From assembly GCA_947494535.1 (NCBI GenBank), contig CANLVU010000007.1, positions 1-48,515 on the forward strand: a stretch of 48,515 nt of DNA, written 5' to 3'. The stretch is from Cytophagaceae bacterium (GTDB lineage: Bacteria > Bacteroidota > Bacteroidia > Cytophagales > Spirosomataceae). The notes under the pieces are model-generated. The model saw only the letters and a program-made list of their open reading frames with translations, was not told where the DNA came from and did no database searches. Positions within the stretch are counted from its first letter, which is position 1, and the number at the start of each line of letters is the position of its first letter. The position numbers and the translations under genes are program-made. This document shows positions 10,803-20,838 of the stretch, piece after piece.

Positions 10803-12989
10803 CTATTTCTTAGCCACCATCGATTTTACGATTGGTGCTTTCTCCATCTTCTTTACAGAAGCGTGATCGTTATCACCTACGTGAATGTAAGGAGCTATCA
10901 CAAGAGAAACGATTGACATTAATTTGATCAAGATGTTCATAGATGGTCCAGATGTATCTTTGAATGGATCTCCTACTGTGTCACCTGTTACGGCAGCTTT
11001 GTGAGGCTCAGAACCTTTCTTATACGTTTGACCATCGATCAATACACCTTTCTCGAATGATTTCTTAGCGTTATCCCAAGCTCCTCCTGCATTTGATTGG
11101 AAAATACCCATCAATACACCTGAAACCGTTACACCTGCTAAAACACCACCTAAAACTTCTGGTCCCATAGTGAAACCAACAATAACAGGAACTGTTAAAG
11201 CGATAGCACCTGGAAGAATCATTTGACGGATAGATGCCTCCGTAGAGATAGCCACACACTTCTCGTATTCTGGCTTCGCCTTGTATTCCATGATACCTGG
11301 AATCTCACGGAACTGACGACGAACTTCGTTCACCATTTCCATCGCCGCTTTGCCTACTGCGGAGATACATAGAGCAGAGAAGATGAATGGAATCATACCA
11401 CCCACGAATAAACCGGCTAATACATCAGCTTTATAGATATCAATGTGGCTAATGCCAGCAATACCTACGAAGGCCGCAAATAAAGCTAAAGAAGTCAAGG
11501 CAGCAGAAGCAATAGCAAAACCTTTACCCGTTGCAGCTGTCGTATTTCCTACTGCATCTAAGTTATCCGTACGATCACGAACTTCAGAGGGTAATTGTGC
11601 CATTTCAGCTATACCACCCGCGTTATCCGCGATAGGACCGAAAGCATCGATCGCTAATTGCATTGCTGTCGTAGCCATCATACCAGCGGCCGCGATAGAC
11701 ACACCGTAAATTCCTGCAAAGTGATAAGAACCAATAATACCAGCTGCCAAAACTAAAATAGGCAAAACCGTTGATTCCATACCTACTGCTAAACCACCAA
11801 TAATGTTAGTCGCATGACCTGTACCCGATTTTTGAACGATTGAATCCACTGGACGCTTGCCCATTGCCGTATAATATTCCGTAATGATAGACATTAAAGT
11901 TCCTACAACTAAACCTACGATAATCGCATAAAACACGTCCATTGAGGTAAATGTAGTACCACGTAGCGTTAAGTATTCCGGTAAGATATTCTTTACTAAG
12001 AAGTAAGATGTTACGAACGTAATGGCAATCGAAGTATAGTTACCTACGTTTAATGCATTTTGAACAGACGCCGTTTCGCTAGAAATACGGACAAAGAACG
12101 TAGAAACTAACGAAGCTAATAAACCTACACCAGCAATTAACATGGGTAATAGAACAGGAGAGAAGCCACCGTAATTATCCATTACAGAGATTTCTTGTCC
12201 TAATACCATTGTAGCTAAAATGGTAGCTACATAGGAACCGAATAAGTCAGCACCCATACCAGCCACATCACCTACGTTATCACCTACGTTATCTGCAATA
12301 GTTGCCGGATTGCGAACATCATCTTCTGGGATACCAGCTTCTACTTTCCCTACTAGGTCAGCACCTACGTCGGCTGCTTTAGTATAAATACCACCACCTA
12401 CACGAGCAAATAATGCAATAGACTCAGCTCCTAATGAGAAACCAGCTAATACCTCGATTGCCGTTCTCATCTCCATAGACGTCAAAGCTTTACCTGCCGC
12501 AAAATATTGATAGAAAGCAATAAACAAGCCACCAAGACCCAAAATAGCTAAACCAGCAACTCCCATTCCCATTACGGATCCTCCAGTAAAAGAAACATTC
12601 AAAGCTTTTGCTAAAGAAGTTCTAGCAGCCTCTGCTGTACGAACATTCGCTTTAGTAGCTACGATCATACCAATATAACCTGCGGTTGCAGAAAAAACTG
12701 CACCGATTAAAAAAGCAACAGCAATTAAAGGGGAGGAGTGAATCGGATTTTCCGGAGTTCCCTCTTGAGATCCTAACCAAGCTAATAGGATAGCAGTTGG
12801 AATCGCGAAATAAGTTAAAATTTTCCATTCCGCTTTTAAGAAGGCAATAGCACCATCGGCAATATAGCCAGCCAATTCCTGCATTTTTTCATTACCAGCA
12901 TCTTGTTTAGATACCCAGTTAAACTTCCATGCTGTATACAGCAATCCCACTATACCAAAAGCAGGAACTAAGTAAACAATTTGATTCAT
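10803..12989 (-). CDS. hppA: Membrane-bound ion-pumping pyrophosphatase
   Basis: Integral inner-membrane enzyme that couples hydrolysis of pyrophosphate to export of H+ or Na+. 728 aa with about 16 membrane segments. The Mg-PPi motif is [16 protein letters not shown] (residues 233 onwards). The region [10 protein letters not shown] at 481-490 has Ala485 and Gly488, the signature of K+-dependent enzymes (K+-independent ones have Lys and Thr there). Na+ versus H+ pumping cannot be decided by eye; K+-dependent members include both. Own transcript: terminator below, 66-bp spacer above. Confidence 0.96.
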   Translation of the reverse strand: MNQIVYLVPAFGIVGLLYTAWKFNWVSKQDAGNEKMQELAGYIADGAIAFLKAEWKILTYFAIPTAILLAWLGSQEGTPENPIHSSPLIAVAFLIGAVFSATAGYIGMIVATKANVRTAEAARTSLAKALNVSFTGGSVMGMGVAGLAILGLGGLFIAFYQYFAAGKALTSMEMRTAIEVLAGFSLGAESIALFARVGGGIYTKAADVGADLVGKVEAGIPEDDVRNPATIADNVGDNVGDVAGMGADLFGSYVATILATMVLGQEISVMDNYGGFSPVLLPMLIAGVGLLASLVSTFFVRISSETASVQNALNVGNYTSIAITFVTSYFLVKNILPEYLTLRGTTFTSMDVFYAIIVGLVVGTLMSIITEYYTAMGKRPVDSIVQKSGTGHATNIIGGLAVGMESTVLPILVLAAGIIGSYHFAGIYGVSIAAAGMMATTAMQLAIDAFGPIADNAGGIAEMAQLPSEVRDRTDNLDAVGNTTAATGKGFAIASAALTSLALFAAFVGIAGISHIDIYKADVLAGLFVGGMIPFIFSALCISAVGKAAMEMVNEVRRQFREIPGIMEYKAKPEYEKCVAISTEASIRQMILPGAIALTVPVIVGFTMGPEVLGGVLAGVTVSGVLMGIFQSNAGGAWDNAKKSFEKGVLIDGQTYKKGSEPHKAAVTGDTVGDPFKDTSGPSMNILIKLMSIVSLVIAPYIHVGDNDHASVKKMEKAPIVKSMVAKK

Positions 12990-13055
12990 AAAGGTTAATT
13001 TAGATTATATCAAAAAAATTTAGCACAATTTAGGCAAAATGGTGCAAATAAACAA

Positions 13056-15578
13056 TTAGAATGGCAATCGGACTAGAACTTTCCACTTTTCAGGGACTAC
13101 ATTCCCCATCGGATAGACTAAATCAATACCTAAAATTTTACCTATACCCATTAAGCCATAACTAATCTCTTGGTAATGAATAACTTGAGAATTAACCGCC
13201 GTCTGAAGATAGGAGTAGCCCACTTTTTCCTTTAAGCCATAAAGGGATAAGAAAGCATTTTGGGTCAAAATGAATTTTCTCGGTTCCCAGTTAATAAATG
13301 CCTTAAAATGATCTCCTGGGTTCGAAAGTGCGTAATAGGGTAGTGCCAAAAAACTTGATTCTCCAGAGGAGACATTTACCTCATTCCCCTTAAAATGCTG
13401 GTAATCTAAAATCAAAGAAGGCTTATTAACAAAATGGGCAGCCGTGATACGGTAATTAATTTCACCCCAATTAGCTAATGAGATAGATTGAGAAACCTGC
13501 AGAGAGACTTTATTATAGGAATCATCCCCAAACGCCTGTTCATAAGCACCCGAAATAGTAGGACCCACCTCATTGGATAATCTTCGTGATCCATTATATC
13601 TTCTCCAAGTAGCGAATGGTTGATATCGAACTATAATAGAGCCATATAGTTGCTTACTAGTGGCAAAGGGTAGTCCATTAGACTCAAAACGACGCTCCTT
13701 GAAAAAAAATCCATTTTCCTCCTGGTTCACTAAGCTAGTACGCGATCGAAATTCAAGAGTTGAGTTCACATTCCATTTGGCATTCATTTGTACTGAATAA
13801 GAGGCCTTAATGAAATCTTTCTGGTAAAGCTTCAAATAATTTTGAGATAAGAACAAAGCATAATACAGGTTTACGATTTCTGGAACAGGTTCCGTTGAAT
13901 TAATCTGCTGAATAGCTGAACCTCCTGAAAGATTCATTCGCTGACGATTCTCATCCCAGTTACGTTCCACATAAGCAGAACCATTCCACGCATTTCTTGA
14001 GAAAGCATAACGAACATTAAATCCCGTTCCCCAATAATCTGACAATTTATAGGTATAGCGGTAGTCTGCACCTCGACCTAAAGAATAACCATCCACCGCA
14101 TTATATCCAGATTGAAAACCGCTTAGCGTTAGTCTGGCGCCTAAACCCTTTTGACCATAGGTATAAACACGACCAGACCAGATATCGCCATAGCGAAATC
14201 TTGGCAAAGCATTCACTGAATCTTTTAATCGTTTCTTTTCATCTTGAATTGATAGACTATCAGCCTCTTTATAACCTTTAACCTCAGCCTCTGTCAAAGG
14301 GACCTGTCGTTCAGCCTCCCAATATTCCTCTTTTTTAATCGCTGCAGAGGAATCCACCGTAATCGTATAATCCGAACTAAACTCCTCTTTTTTCTCTTCT
14401 TTGTCGATCTCTTTCAACACCTTCTTGAGCTTTTTTCGGGTCAATTCTTTACCCAAAGCCAATTTAGGCGTGGAGATTTTCTCTTTATTAATTTCTTTCG
14501 CCCAATCCTTATGAAGACGTTCTTCAATAATGGTAGGCTTTACAACAAAAGCAGGGTTCACTTTGATGGAATATTCCTTCACCTGAGTGATATAACGGAA
14601 AGTTGCTCCAAAGCCCATGGCATCAAAATTCACATTCACATCATAATTAACGGGCATCCAAACACCTTGAAATAGTGCATTTTGCTGCTGAAACGTGTAA
14701 TAACCTTGAGAATTACGAAAAGCTAAACTGAAGGAATATATACTCCAGGTATCTTCCACGATAGAGAGCGTACCTTCAAATAAGTCATCTGAGGTAGATT
14801 TAGGCTTCACTTGAATCTTAGAAACCGTTTGGCCATTCAACTGAAAACTGCCTAAATAAGCGAAATTATAGAACGAAAATGCGGAGGGGGAAATAGGGGA
14901 AATCAAGGAACCCCAAACTTTGGGCAAATAAAAATTCGTTTGCGTAATACGCAAATTAGGCGCACCTGAATTCTTTAAAACAGCAGGAAGGTTATTTCGA
15001 TTAGACAATACTTTTTCATCAAGCTTATTAGGACGTGTGTAAGTTATCAGATTAATTCCTTCTAATACATACGTAGAGCCTACCTTGATACCCGCTTCCT
15101 TTTCCATCTTTTTGCCGACAAGGGCATTCATTACTTTAGAGATGGAAGTAATTTTACCCGCACCTTTTACATATCCTTTGGCAGAATAACGGTCAATTTC
15201 TTTCAAATGGAATGGAGCCATCGAAATCATCCGACGCATCATTCCGATAGCTGGATCCTCTTTCAATCCTCCCACATTGACATCTTTAAGAGTAATGGCT
15301 TCTTCTGTAAGCACCACATCGAGGGATAAATCACCGGAAATCGTGACTTTATGAGATTTCGGAGTGTGTCCCAAAAACCTAAAAACCACTTCGTGCTCTC
15401 CTTTAGGCAAATTAATTGCATATTTTCCCTCCTCATTAGCTAAGGTTCCCTTATTTAAATCAGTCACCCATAATGACGAAAATGGCATCAAATCGCCTTT
15501 ATTGGAACGAATGGTGCCACTGAGTGTTTGGGCTTGAAGGCCGATGCACGTACATAAAAGGAGTAAAAGTGGTTTCAT
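13056..15578 (-). CDS. DUF5686 family protein with CarboxypepD_reg-like domain
   Basis: Outer-membrane protein of unknown function, typical of Bacteroidota. 840 aa from ATG at 15578 (MKPLLLLLCTCIGLQAQ), which gives a clean signal peptide; the longer frame to 15644 adds a non-signal leader and would run past the promoter box. Order: signal peptide (1-17), CarboxypepD_reg-like beta sandwich (SGTIRSNKGDLMPFSS to VVLTEEAITL, about 18-100), DUF5686 domain, a charged Lys/Glu-rich linker (LTRKKLKKVLKEIDKEEKKEE), then a strand-rich barrel ending in Phe, as outer-membrane barrels do. Divergent from the aminotransferase. A paralogue without the first domain is at 4348-6645. Confidence 0.9.
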   Translation of the reverse strand: MKPLLLLLCTCIGLQAQTLSGTIRSNKGDLMPFSSLWVTDLNKGTLANEEGKYAINLPKGEHEVVFRFLGHTPKSHKVTISGDLSLDVVLTEEAITLKDVNVGGLKEDPAIGMMRRMISMAPFHLKEIDRYSAKGYVKGAGKITSISKVMNALVGKKMEKEAGIKVGSTYVLEGINLITYTRPNKLDEKVLSNRNNLPAVLKNSGAPNLRITQTNFYLPKVWGSLISPISPSAFSFYNFAYLGSFQLNGQTVSKIQVKPKSTSDDLFEGTLSIVEDTWSIYSFSLAFRNSQGYYTFQQQNALFQGVWMPVNYDVNVNFDAMGFGATFRYITQVKEYSIKVNPAFVVKPTIIEERLHKDWAKEINKEKISTPKLALGKELTRKKLKKVLKEIDKEEKKEEFSSDYTITVDSSAAIKKEEYWEAERQVPLTEAEVKGYKEADSLSIQDEKKRLKDSVNALPRFRYGDIWSGRVYTYGQKGLGARLTLSGFQSGYNAVDGYSLGRGADYRYTYKLSDYWGTGFNVRYAFSRNAWNGSAYVERNWDENRQRMNLSGGSAIQQINSTEPVPEIVNLYYALFLSQNYLKLYQKDFIKASYSVQMNAKWNVNSTLEFRSRTSLVNQEENGFFFKERRFESNGLPFATSKQLYGSIIVRYQPFATWRRYNGSRRLSNEVGPTISGAYEQAFGDDSYNKVSLQVSQSISLANWGEINYRITAAHFVNKPSLILDYQHFKGNEVNVSSGESSFLALPYYALSNPGDHFKAFINWEPRKFILTQNAFLSLYGLKEKVGYSYLQTAVNSQVIHYQEISYGLMGIGKILGIDLVYPMGNVVPEKWKVLVRLPF

Positions 15579-15582
15579 AAAA

Positions 15583-15610
15583 CAAAAGTACATGAAAGAC
15601 ATTAAATCAA
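15583..15610 (-). promoter_or_regulatory. Candidate promoter of the longer DUF5686 gene
   Basis: Minus strand: TTG (15608-15610), 17-bp spacer, TACTTTTG (15583-15590), only 4 nt before the ATG at 15578. With transcription starting a few nt after the -7 box, the mRNA would begin at or next to the start codon. Confidence 0.5.
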
Positions 15611-15653
15611 CTGAATATTTTGACGAACGGCGATCACTTAACAAGAATTAACG

Positions 15654-15661
15654 TAATTTTG
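15654..15661 (+). promoter_or_regulatory. -7 box of the aminotransferase gene
   Basis: TAATTTTG, a full TAnnTTTG match, ends 6 nt before the ATG at 15668. No TTG is seen at the ideal upstream distance. The position implies a leaderless or almost leaderless mRNA and argues against the upstream in-frame ATG at 15620. Confidence 0.5.
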
Positions 15662-15667
15662 AGGTCT

Positions 15668-16873
15668 ATGGGTTACACGCATCGTCAGCTCTTCCAGAAA
15701 TTTATGGCGCCCACATCGGACGCACCTTTGGCATTAGAAATAACCAAAGCGGAAGGTGTATATATGTATGATGCACAGGGTAAATCCTATATGGATTTAA
15801 TCTCAGGAATTGCCGTATCGAATGTTGGTCATCGAAATCCTGCCGTAGTTAAAGCGATTAAAGACCAAGTGGATGCCTACATGCACCTTATGGTGTATGG
15901 AGAATATATCCAAAGTCCCCAAGTGCAGCTCGCAGAAGCGTTAGTTAAATCCACCGGTTCTGAGTACTTAAATCAAGTCTATTTCACGAATTCTGGAACT
16001 GAGGCAGTAGAAGGAGCTATGAAATTAGCGAAACGCTACACCGGTAGAACCGAGTTCATCTCTTGTTTCAATGCTTACCACGGCGCTAGTCAAGGGGCAT
16101 TATCGATTGCAGGTGATGAGAATTTCAAAAATGCTTTTCGTCCCTTGTTGCCTGATATTCGCCACATTCACCACGGCTGCATAGCTAATCTGTCTAAAAT
16201 AACCGATAAAACAGCGGCGGTAGTGATTGAAATTGTAGCAGGGGAGGCCGGCGTCAAAACCGCACCAGCCGCTTATTTTAAAGCATTACGCAAGCGTTGC
16301 GACGAAACAGGAACCTTGTTAATGGTGGATGAGATACAATCGGGTTTTGGGAGAACAGGCACTTTCTGGGCTTTTCAAGCAATGAATATCGTTCCTGATA
16401 TCTTATTAACCGCAAAAGGAATGGGCGGAGGAATGCCTATCGGGGCTTTTCTTGCAAATGAGCTAGTGATGAAAACCTTGAGTTTTGAGCCCGTATTAGG
16501 CCATATTACCACCTTTGGTGGACATCCCGTTTCTTGCGCAGCCTCACTAGCCACATTAAACTTCATCCTAGAAGAAAAATTACTAGATCAAATTCCTGCA
16601 AAAAGTACCTTGTTTCATACGCTATTAAAACATCCCATCATTCACGAAGTGCGTGGCATAGGATTTATGCTGGCTGTAGAAATGCAAGACTTTAAGACCG
16701 TGAAATCAGTGATTGACGAATGTATTCAAAATGGGTTAATTACCGATTGGTTCTTATTCTGTGATAATTCATTACGGATTGCGCCACCTTTGACTATTAC
16801 GGAGGAGGAAATAAAAATAGCCTGCAACATTTTGTTACAGGCTATGGATAAAGTCTATTCGCTTAAAAATTAA
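15668..16873 (+). CDS. Class III pyridoxal-phosphate aminotransferase
   Basis: PLP enzyme of the acetylornithine/ornithine/4-aminobutyrate aminotransferase family; cytoplasmic. 401 aa from ATG at 15668 (MGYTHRQLFQKFMAPTSD). Motifs: TNSGTEAVEGAMKLAK for phosphate binding, FNAYHGAS, LMVDEIQSGFGRTG with the PLP-nitrogen Asp221, and LLTAKGMGGGMPIGAF with the Schiff-base lysine K250. Substrate not determined: an ArgD-like role in arginine synthesis is possible, but no arg gene is nearby. Ends in a 4-bp convergent overlap with trxA. Confidence 0.9.
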   Translation: MGYTHRQLFQKFMAPTSDAPLALEITKAEGVYMYDAQGKSYMDLISGIAVSNVGHRNPAVVKAIKDQVDAYMHLMVYGEYIQSPQVQLAEALVKSTGSEYLNQVYFTNSGTEAVEGAMKLAKRYTGRTEFISCFNAYHGASQGALSIAGDENFKNAFRPLLPDIRHIHHGCIANLSKITDKTAAVVIEIVAGEAGVKTAPAAYFKALRKRCDETGTLLMVDEIQSGFGRTGTFWAFQAMNIVPDILLTAKGMGGGMPIGAFLANELVMKTLSFEPVLGHITTFGGHPVSCAASLATLNFILEEKLLDQIPAKSTLFHTLLKHPIIHEVRGIGFMLAVEMQDFKTVKSVIDECIQNGLITDWFLFCDNSLRIAPPLTITEEEIKIACNILLQAMDKVYSLKN

Positions 16874-17193
16874 GCGTGCTTCAATAAAGTTTCAGCTAAA
16901 ACGGACTTAGGAATATTTCCACCCACTAAACGCTCAACCATTTCACCCTTTTTGAATACCATTAAAGTAGGTATAGAGCGAATGCCTAAAGAAGCAGGAA
17001 CCGCTGAATTTTGATCTACATTCATTTTTGCTACAATCGCTTGTCCTTCTACATCCCCAGCTAGCTCTTCCACGATAGGTCCGATCATTTTACATGGGCC
17101 ACACCACTCTGCCCAAAAATCTACTAAAACTGGTGTGTCAGTGCTGATTAACTCTTGAAAATTAGCATCTGTTGCCTCTACGTATTTTCCCAT
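16870..17193 (-). CDS. trxA: Thioredoxin
   Basis: Cytoplasmic disulfide reductant. 107 aa from ATG at 17193 (MGKYVEATDANFQEL), the standard thioredoxin length; a longer frame to 17244 overlaps the promoter and is rejected. Active site FWAEWCGPCKM, cis-proline in SIPTLMVF. No signal peptide. It lies 72 bp downstream of dnaE on the same strand but has its own promoter-like sequence. Confidence 0.97.
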   Translation of the reverse strand: MGKYVEATDANFQELISTDTPVLVDFWAEWCGPCKMIGPIVEELAGDVEGQAIVAKMNVDQNSAVPASLGIRSIPTLMVFKKGEMVERLVGGNIPKSVLAETLLKHA

Positions 17194-17216
17194 TGTTTGA
17201 TATATTTTATAAAATT

Positions 17217-17244
17217 CAAAATTAAAACAAAACCGGCAGAACAA
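17217..17244 (-). promoter_or_regulatory. Candidate promoter of trxA
   Basis: Minus strand: TTG (17242-17244), 17-bp spacer, TAATTTTG (17217-17224), 23 bp before the trxA ATG. The -7 box is identical to those before prs and the class III aminotransferase. Confidence 0.5.
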
Positions 17245-17265
17245 TTAGTTCCCCGATAAATAAAT

Positions 17266-20200
17266 TTAAGAAATTAATTTAAACGCCACATTTTCAAGCT
17301 CTCGCAACTCAGAAATCAGGTTTTTGGTAATAGAAACCTGCATTTTACGTGATAAAAAATCCATACCGATTTTCTCTTGCTCATCAAACACCTCTATGGT
17401 TAACTTCTTATCACCCTTATTTCGCTCTAAGGTTTCCTCTAGCAAATCTAATTGAGGTGCATTTAGTCTACTCAAATCTAAACGCAATTTGATCTCTTTT
17501 GTTCGATCTGATAAAATTTCTGACAATAATTCAATGGATTGAATCTTGAAGACCATTTGGTCCATATGGCGATTCTTTAATTGATACGATCCATGAATGA
17601 AAAGTAATCGATCTAGCGCAATAAAACGTTCAAACTGGATGTAATCCTTTGAGAACAAGGCAAACTCATAATTACCTGCATAATCCTCAATCGTAAAAAT
17701 CATAAACTGATTACCGTTTGCAGAAGTTCGTACGTTCATTTTCGTCACGATACCGGCAAAAGTTTGAGCTACGTTTGTTCTAGATTCCAACTGGCCCGTA
17801 TTTGAATTGCAGAAATTAGAAATTTCGGTTTTGTAATCGTCCAAAGGATGCCCAGAAATATAAACCCCCACCACTTCTTTTTCATTCTTCAACTGCTCCA
17901 TGACCGACCAAGGCGCTGAAGTAGGAATACGGGGCTGAGCTATGTCATTACCTGTTCCTGCACCTAATTCCCCAAAAAGCGAGGCCGTGGCTTGCGCCTT
18001 CAATTCTGCCATCTTGGACGCATAACGAACAATTTTCTCAATAAAATTCGTATTGTCTTGTGGATCTAACGCAAAATAATGCGAACGCTGCACTTCAGGG
18101 AAGCAGTCGAAAGCACCCGCAAAAGCCAACGACTCTAAACTCTTCTTATTGACTTGACGAATGTTAATACGCGAAACAAAATCAAAAATATCCTTGTATT
18201 CGCCGTTTTTCATGCGCTCTTCCACAATGGCATCCACCGCTGCTTCGCCTACGCCTTTTATAGCCGCTAGGCCGAAACGGATTTGGCCTTTCTTATTCAC
18301 CGCAAAAGAACGAGACGATTCATTCACGTCAGGAACTAATAAGCTTAAGCCCATTCGCTTGCACTCGTCCATAAAGAAAGTGATCTTCTCAATGTTGCCC
18401 AACGAATTTGAAAGCACCGCAGACATAAACTCGGGAGGGTAGTTCGCTTTTAGGTAACCAGTTTGGTAAGCGACTAAACCATAGCAAGTTGAGTGGGATT
18501 TGTTAAAGGCATATTGAGCAAAAGCTTCCCAATCCGTCCATATCTTATCTAATTTATCCGCCGGGTGATTATTCGCTGTCCCACCTTCCATGAACTTACC
18601 TTTCATCTTATCGATGGTAGCTTTGTCCTTCTTTCCCATGGCCTTTCGAAGCACATCGGCATCGCCCTTCGTAAAATTGGCTATCTTCTGAGAAAGAAGC
18701 ATTACTTGCTCTTGGTAGACCGTAATACCATAAGTATCACTTAAATACTCTTCCATTACCGGCAAATCGTATTCAATCTTCTCTCTTCCGTGCTTACGAG
18801 CAATATAATTAGGAATGTAAACCATCGGCCCTGGACGGAACAAAGCGTTCATCGCAATCAAATCAGAGAACTGATCGGGTTTCAGATCACGCAAGTGTTT
18901 CTGCATTCCCGGGGATTCGAATTGGAAGGTACCGTTCGTTTCAGCTCTTTGGTATAACTCGTAGGTTATTTTGTCGTCCAAAGGAAGGTCATCCAAAATG
19001 ATCGTCTCATTGTGATTCTGCTTAATCAAGCGAACCGCTTCTTTTAAAATGGAGAGGGTTTTTAAGCCCAAAAAGTCCATCTTAATCACCCCCGCATTCT
19101 CAATCACCGAACCATCATACTGCGTAATTAAAAGACTAACGTCTTTCGAAGTGGCAACAGGTAAAATATCTGTTAAGTCAGACGGCGCGATGATGATACC
19201 CGCCGCATGAATACCTGTACCGCGAACTGAACCCTCTAAAACAAGGGCATTTTCAATCACAGTGGCCGGTAAACCGCCTGCTTCTTTAATCCGACGCAAC
19301 TCTTTTACTTGCTCTAATTCCTCCGAATTAAGGCCTTCTTTATCGGCTAGGCTTTTGTCACCCGTTAAGGCCGCATTAAAAATACGGTCTAAGGTGATTT
19401 TAGGTCTCTCTGGAACCAGTTTAGCTAAGGCATTTGATTCCTGCAAGGGGAGATCTAAAACGCGCGAAACGTCTTTAATGGACATTTTAGCAGCCATCGT
19501 GCCATACGTCGCGATATGCGCCACTTGGTTTTTACCGTATTTATCTACGACGTAGTCGATGACTTTTTGACGACCTTCATCATCAAAGTCCGTATCAATA
19601 TCGGGTAAGGACTTCCGATCAGGATTCAAGAAACGCTCAAAAAGGAGATTGTATTTAATCGGGTCAATGTTCGTGATTCCCAAACAATAGGCAACTACAG
19701 AACCTGCCGCGGATCCACGACCTGGACCCACATAAACGCCTAAATCACGTCCAGCGCTAATAAAATCGGCCACAATTAAGAAATATCCGGCAAATCCCAT
19801 CGTCTTAATCGTATGTAACTCAAAGCGCAGACGTTCTTCGACGACTTGGTCAATATCAATATAGCGCTTTTTAGCGCCCTCCATTGTTAAATGCTCGAGG
19901 AAATCATCTTGATTTAGGAAAGTGGATGGAATTACGAAATTAGGCAATAAAACATCCTTCTCCAGCTTCAAGGTTTCTACTTTACCCACAATCTCATTTG
20001 TATTGTCGATGGCCTCAGGAATATGCGACCAAAGCTTCGTCATTTCCTCCGTCGTCTTGAAATAAAATTGATCATTATAGAAAGCAAAGCGCTTTCCCTT
20101 CATATCAAAATCTCCTTCAATGTCTTTATAAGTAGGAGTGGACTGTTTTTCCCCGGTATTAATACAAAGTAAAATATCGTGAGCGTTGGCATCTTTTTGG

Positions 20201-20832
20201 TCCAAATAATGGCTATCATTGGACGCAATCACCTTCACATTATACTTCTTGGCAAAACGCAACAAGACCTCATTCACCGTCTGTTGTTCCGGAATAAAGT
20301 GATTTTGAACCTCGATATAATAATCTTCGCCAAACAAATCTAACCACCATTTAAACTCCTTCTCCGCTGCTTCTTCGCCATCACGCAAAATAGCCTGAGG
20401 CACAGAAGCACCAAGGCAGCAGGTAGTAGCGATTAAACCTTTGTGGTATTTTAAAACGAGTTCTTTATCAATTCGAGGGTATTTGGAATACATCCCTTCC
20501 ATGAAGCCTAAAGAACTTAATTTGACCAAATTCTGGTAACCTTCCGGATTCTTGGCTAGAAAAAGTTGGTGGTAACGTTTATCCTTTAATTCTTTCGTAA
20601 AAACTTGCTTGTGACGGTCATTTACTAGATAAAACTCACAACCCACAATTGGTTTTACCCCTTGCTTTCCCGCTTCCGCCACAAATTGGAATACCCCAAA
20701 CATATTCCCATGATCCGTAATCGCTACCGCGGGCATATTATCTTCCTTCGCCTTTTTAAACATAGACGAAATCTTAGACGCACCATCTAATAGGGAAAAC
20801 TGGGAATGGTTGTGCAAATGCGAAAATTGCAT
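17266..20832 (-). CDS. dnaE: DNA polymerase III subunit alpha
   Basis: Replicative polymerase catalytic subunit. 1188 aa, without an intein. Order: PHP domain (HLHNHSQFSLLDGASKISSMF; ITDHGNMFG) at about 1-270, palm with the catalytic aspartates in LPDIDTDFDDEGRQKV near residue 410, thumb and fingers (FRPGPMVYIPNYIARKHG; YAFNKSHSTCYGLVAYQTGYLKA, the latter starting near residue 760), helix-hairpin-helix segment, and OB-fold (VVGVYISGHPLDDY; FAGIVTKMNVRTSANG) at about 975-1080. DnaE1 type. Six bp after the DUF2461 gene's stop, so these two are probably co-transcribed. Confidence 0.98.
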   Translation of the reverse strand: MQFSHLHNHSQFSLLDGASKISSMFKKAKEDNMPAVAITDHGNMFGVFQFVAEAGKQGVKPIVGCEFYLVNDRHKQVFTKELKDKRYHQLFLAKNPEGYQNLVKLSSLGFMEGMYSKYPRIDKELVLKYHKGLIATTCCLGASVPQAILRDGEEAAEKEFKWWLDLFGEDYYIEVQNHFIPEQQTVNEVLLRFAKKYNVKVIASNDSHYLDQKDANAHDILLCINTGEKQSTPTYKDIEGDFDMKGKRFAFYNDQFYFKTTEEMTKLWSHIPEAIDNTNEIVGKVETLKLEKDVLLPNFVIPSTFLNQDDFLEHLTMEGAKKRYIDIDQVVEERLRFELHTIKTMGFAGYFLIVADFISAGRDLGVYVGPGRGSAAGSVVAYCLGITNIDPIKYNLLFERFLNPDRKSLPDIDTDFDDEGRQKVIDYVVDKYGKNQVAHIATYGTMAAKMSIKDVSRVLDLPLQESNALAKLVPERPKITLDRIFNAALTGDKSLADKEGLNSEELEQVKELRRIKEAGGLPATVIENALVLEGSVRGTGIHAAGIIIAPSDLTDILPVATSKDVSLLITQYDGSVIENAGVIKMDFLGLKTLSILKEAVRLIKQNHNETIILDDLPLDDKITYELYQRAETNGTFQFESPGMQKHLRDLKPDQFSDLIAMNALFRPGPMVYIPNYIARKHGREKIEYDLPVMEEYLSDTYGITVYQEQVMLLSQKIANFTKGDADVLRKAMGKKDKATIDKMKGKFMEGGTANNHPADKLDKIWTDWEAFAQYAFNKSHSTCYGLVAYQTGYLKANYPPEFMSAVLSNSLGNIEKITFFMDECKRMGLSLLVPDVNESSRSFAVNKKGQIRFGLAAIKGVGEAAVDAIVEERMKNGEYKDIFDFVSRINIRQVNKKSLESLAFAGAFDCFPEVQRSHYFALDPQDNTNFIEKIVRYASKMAELKAQATASLFGELGAGTGNDIAQPRIPTSAPWSVMEQLKNEKEVVGVYISGHPLDDYKTEISNFCNSNTGQLESRTNVAQTFAGIVTKMNVRTSANGNQFMIFTIEDYAGNYEFALFSKDYIQFERFIALDRLLFIHGSYQLKNRHMDQMVFKIQSIELLSEILSDRTKEIKLRLDLSRLNAPQLDLLEETLERNKGDKKLTIEVFDEQEKIGMDFLSRKMQVSITKNLISELRELENVAFKLIS

Positions 20833-20838
20833 AGGGTT

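Noticed and set aside
11443-11709. 88-aa plus-strand frame opposite hppA
   Set aside because: Antisense shadow of Ala/Gly-rich membrane helices; repetitive Ala/Pro composition comes from the codon pattern of hppA.
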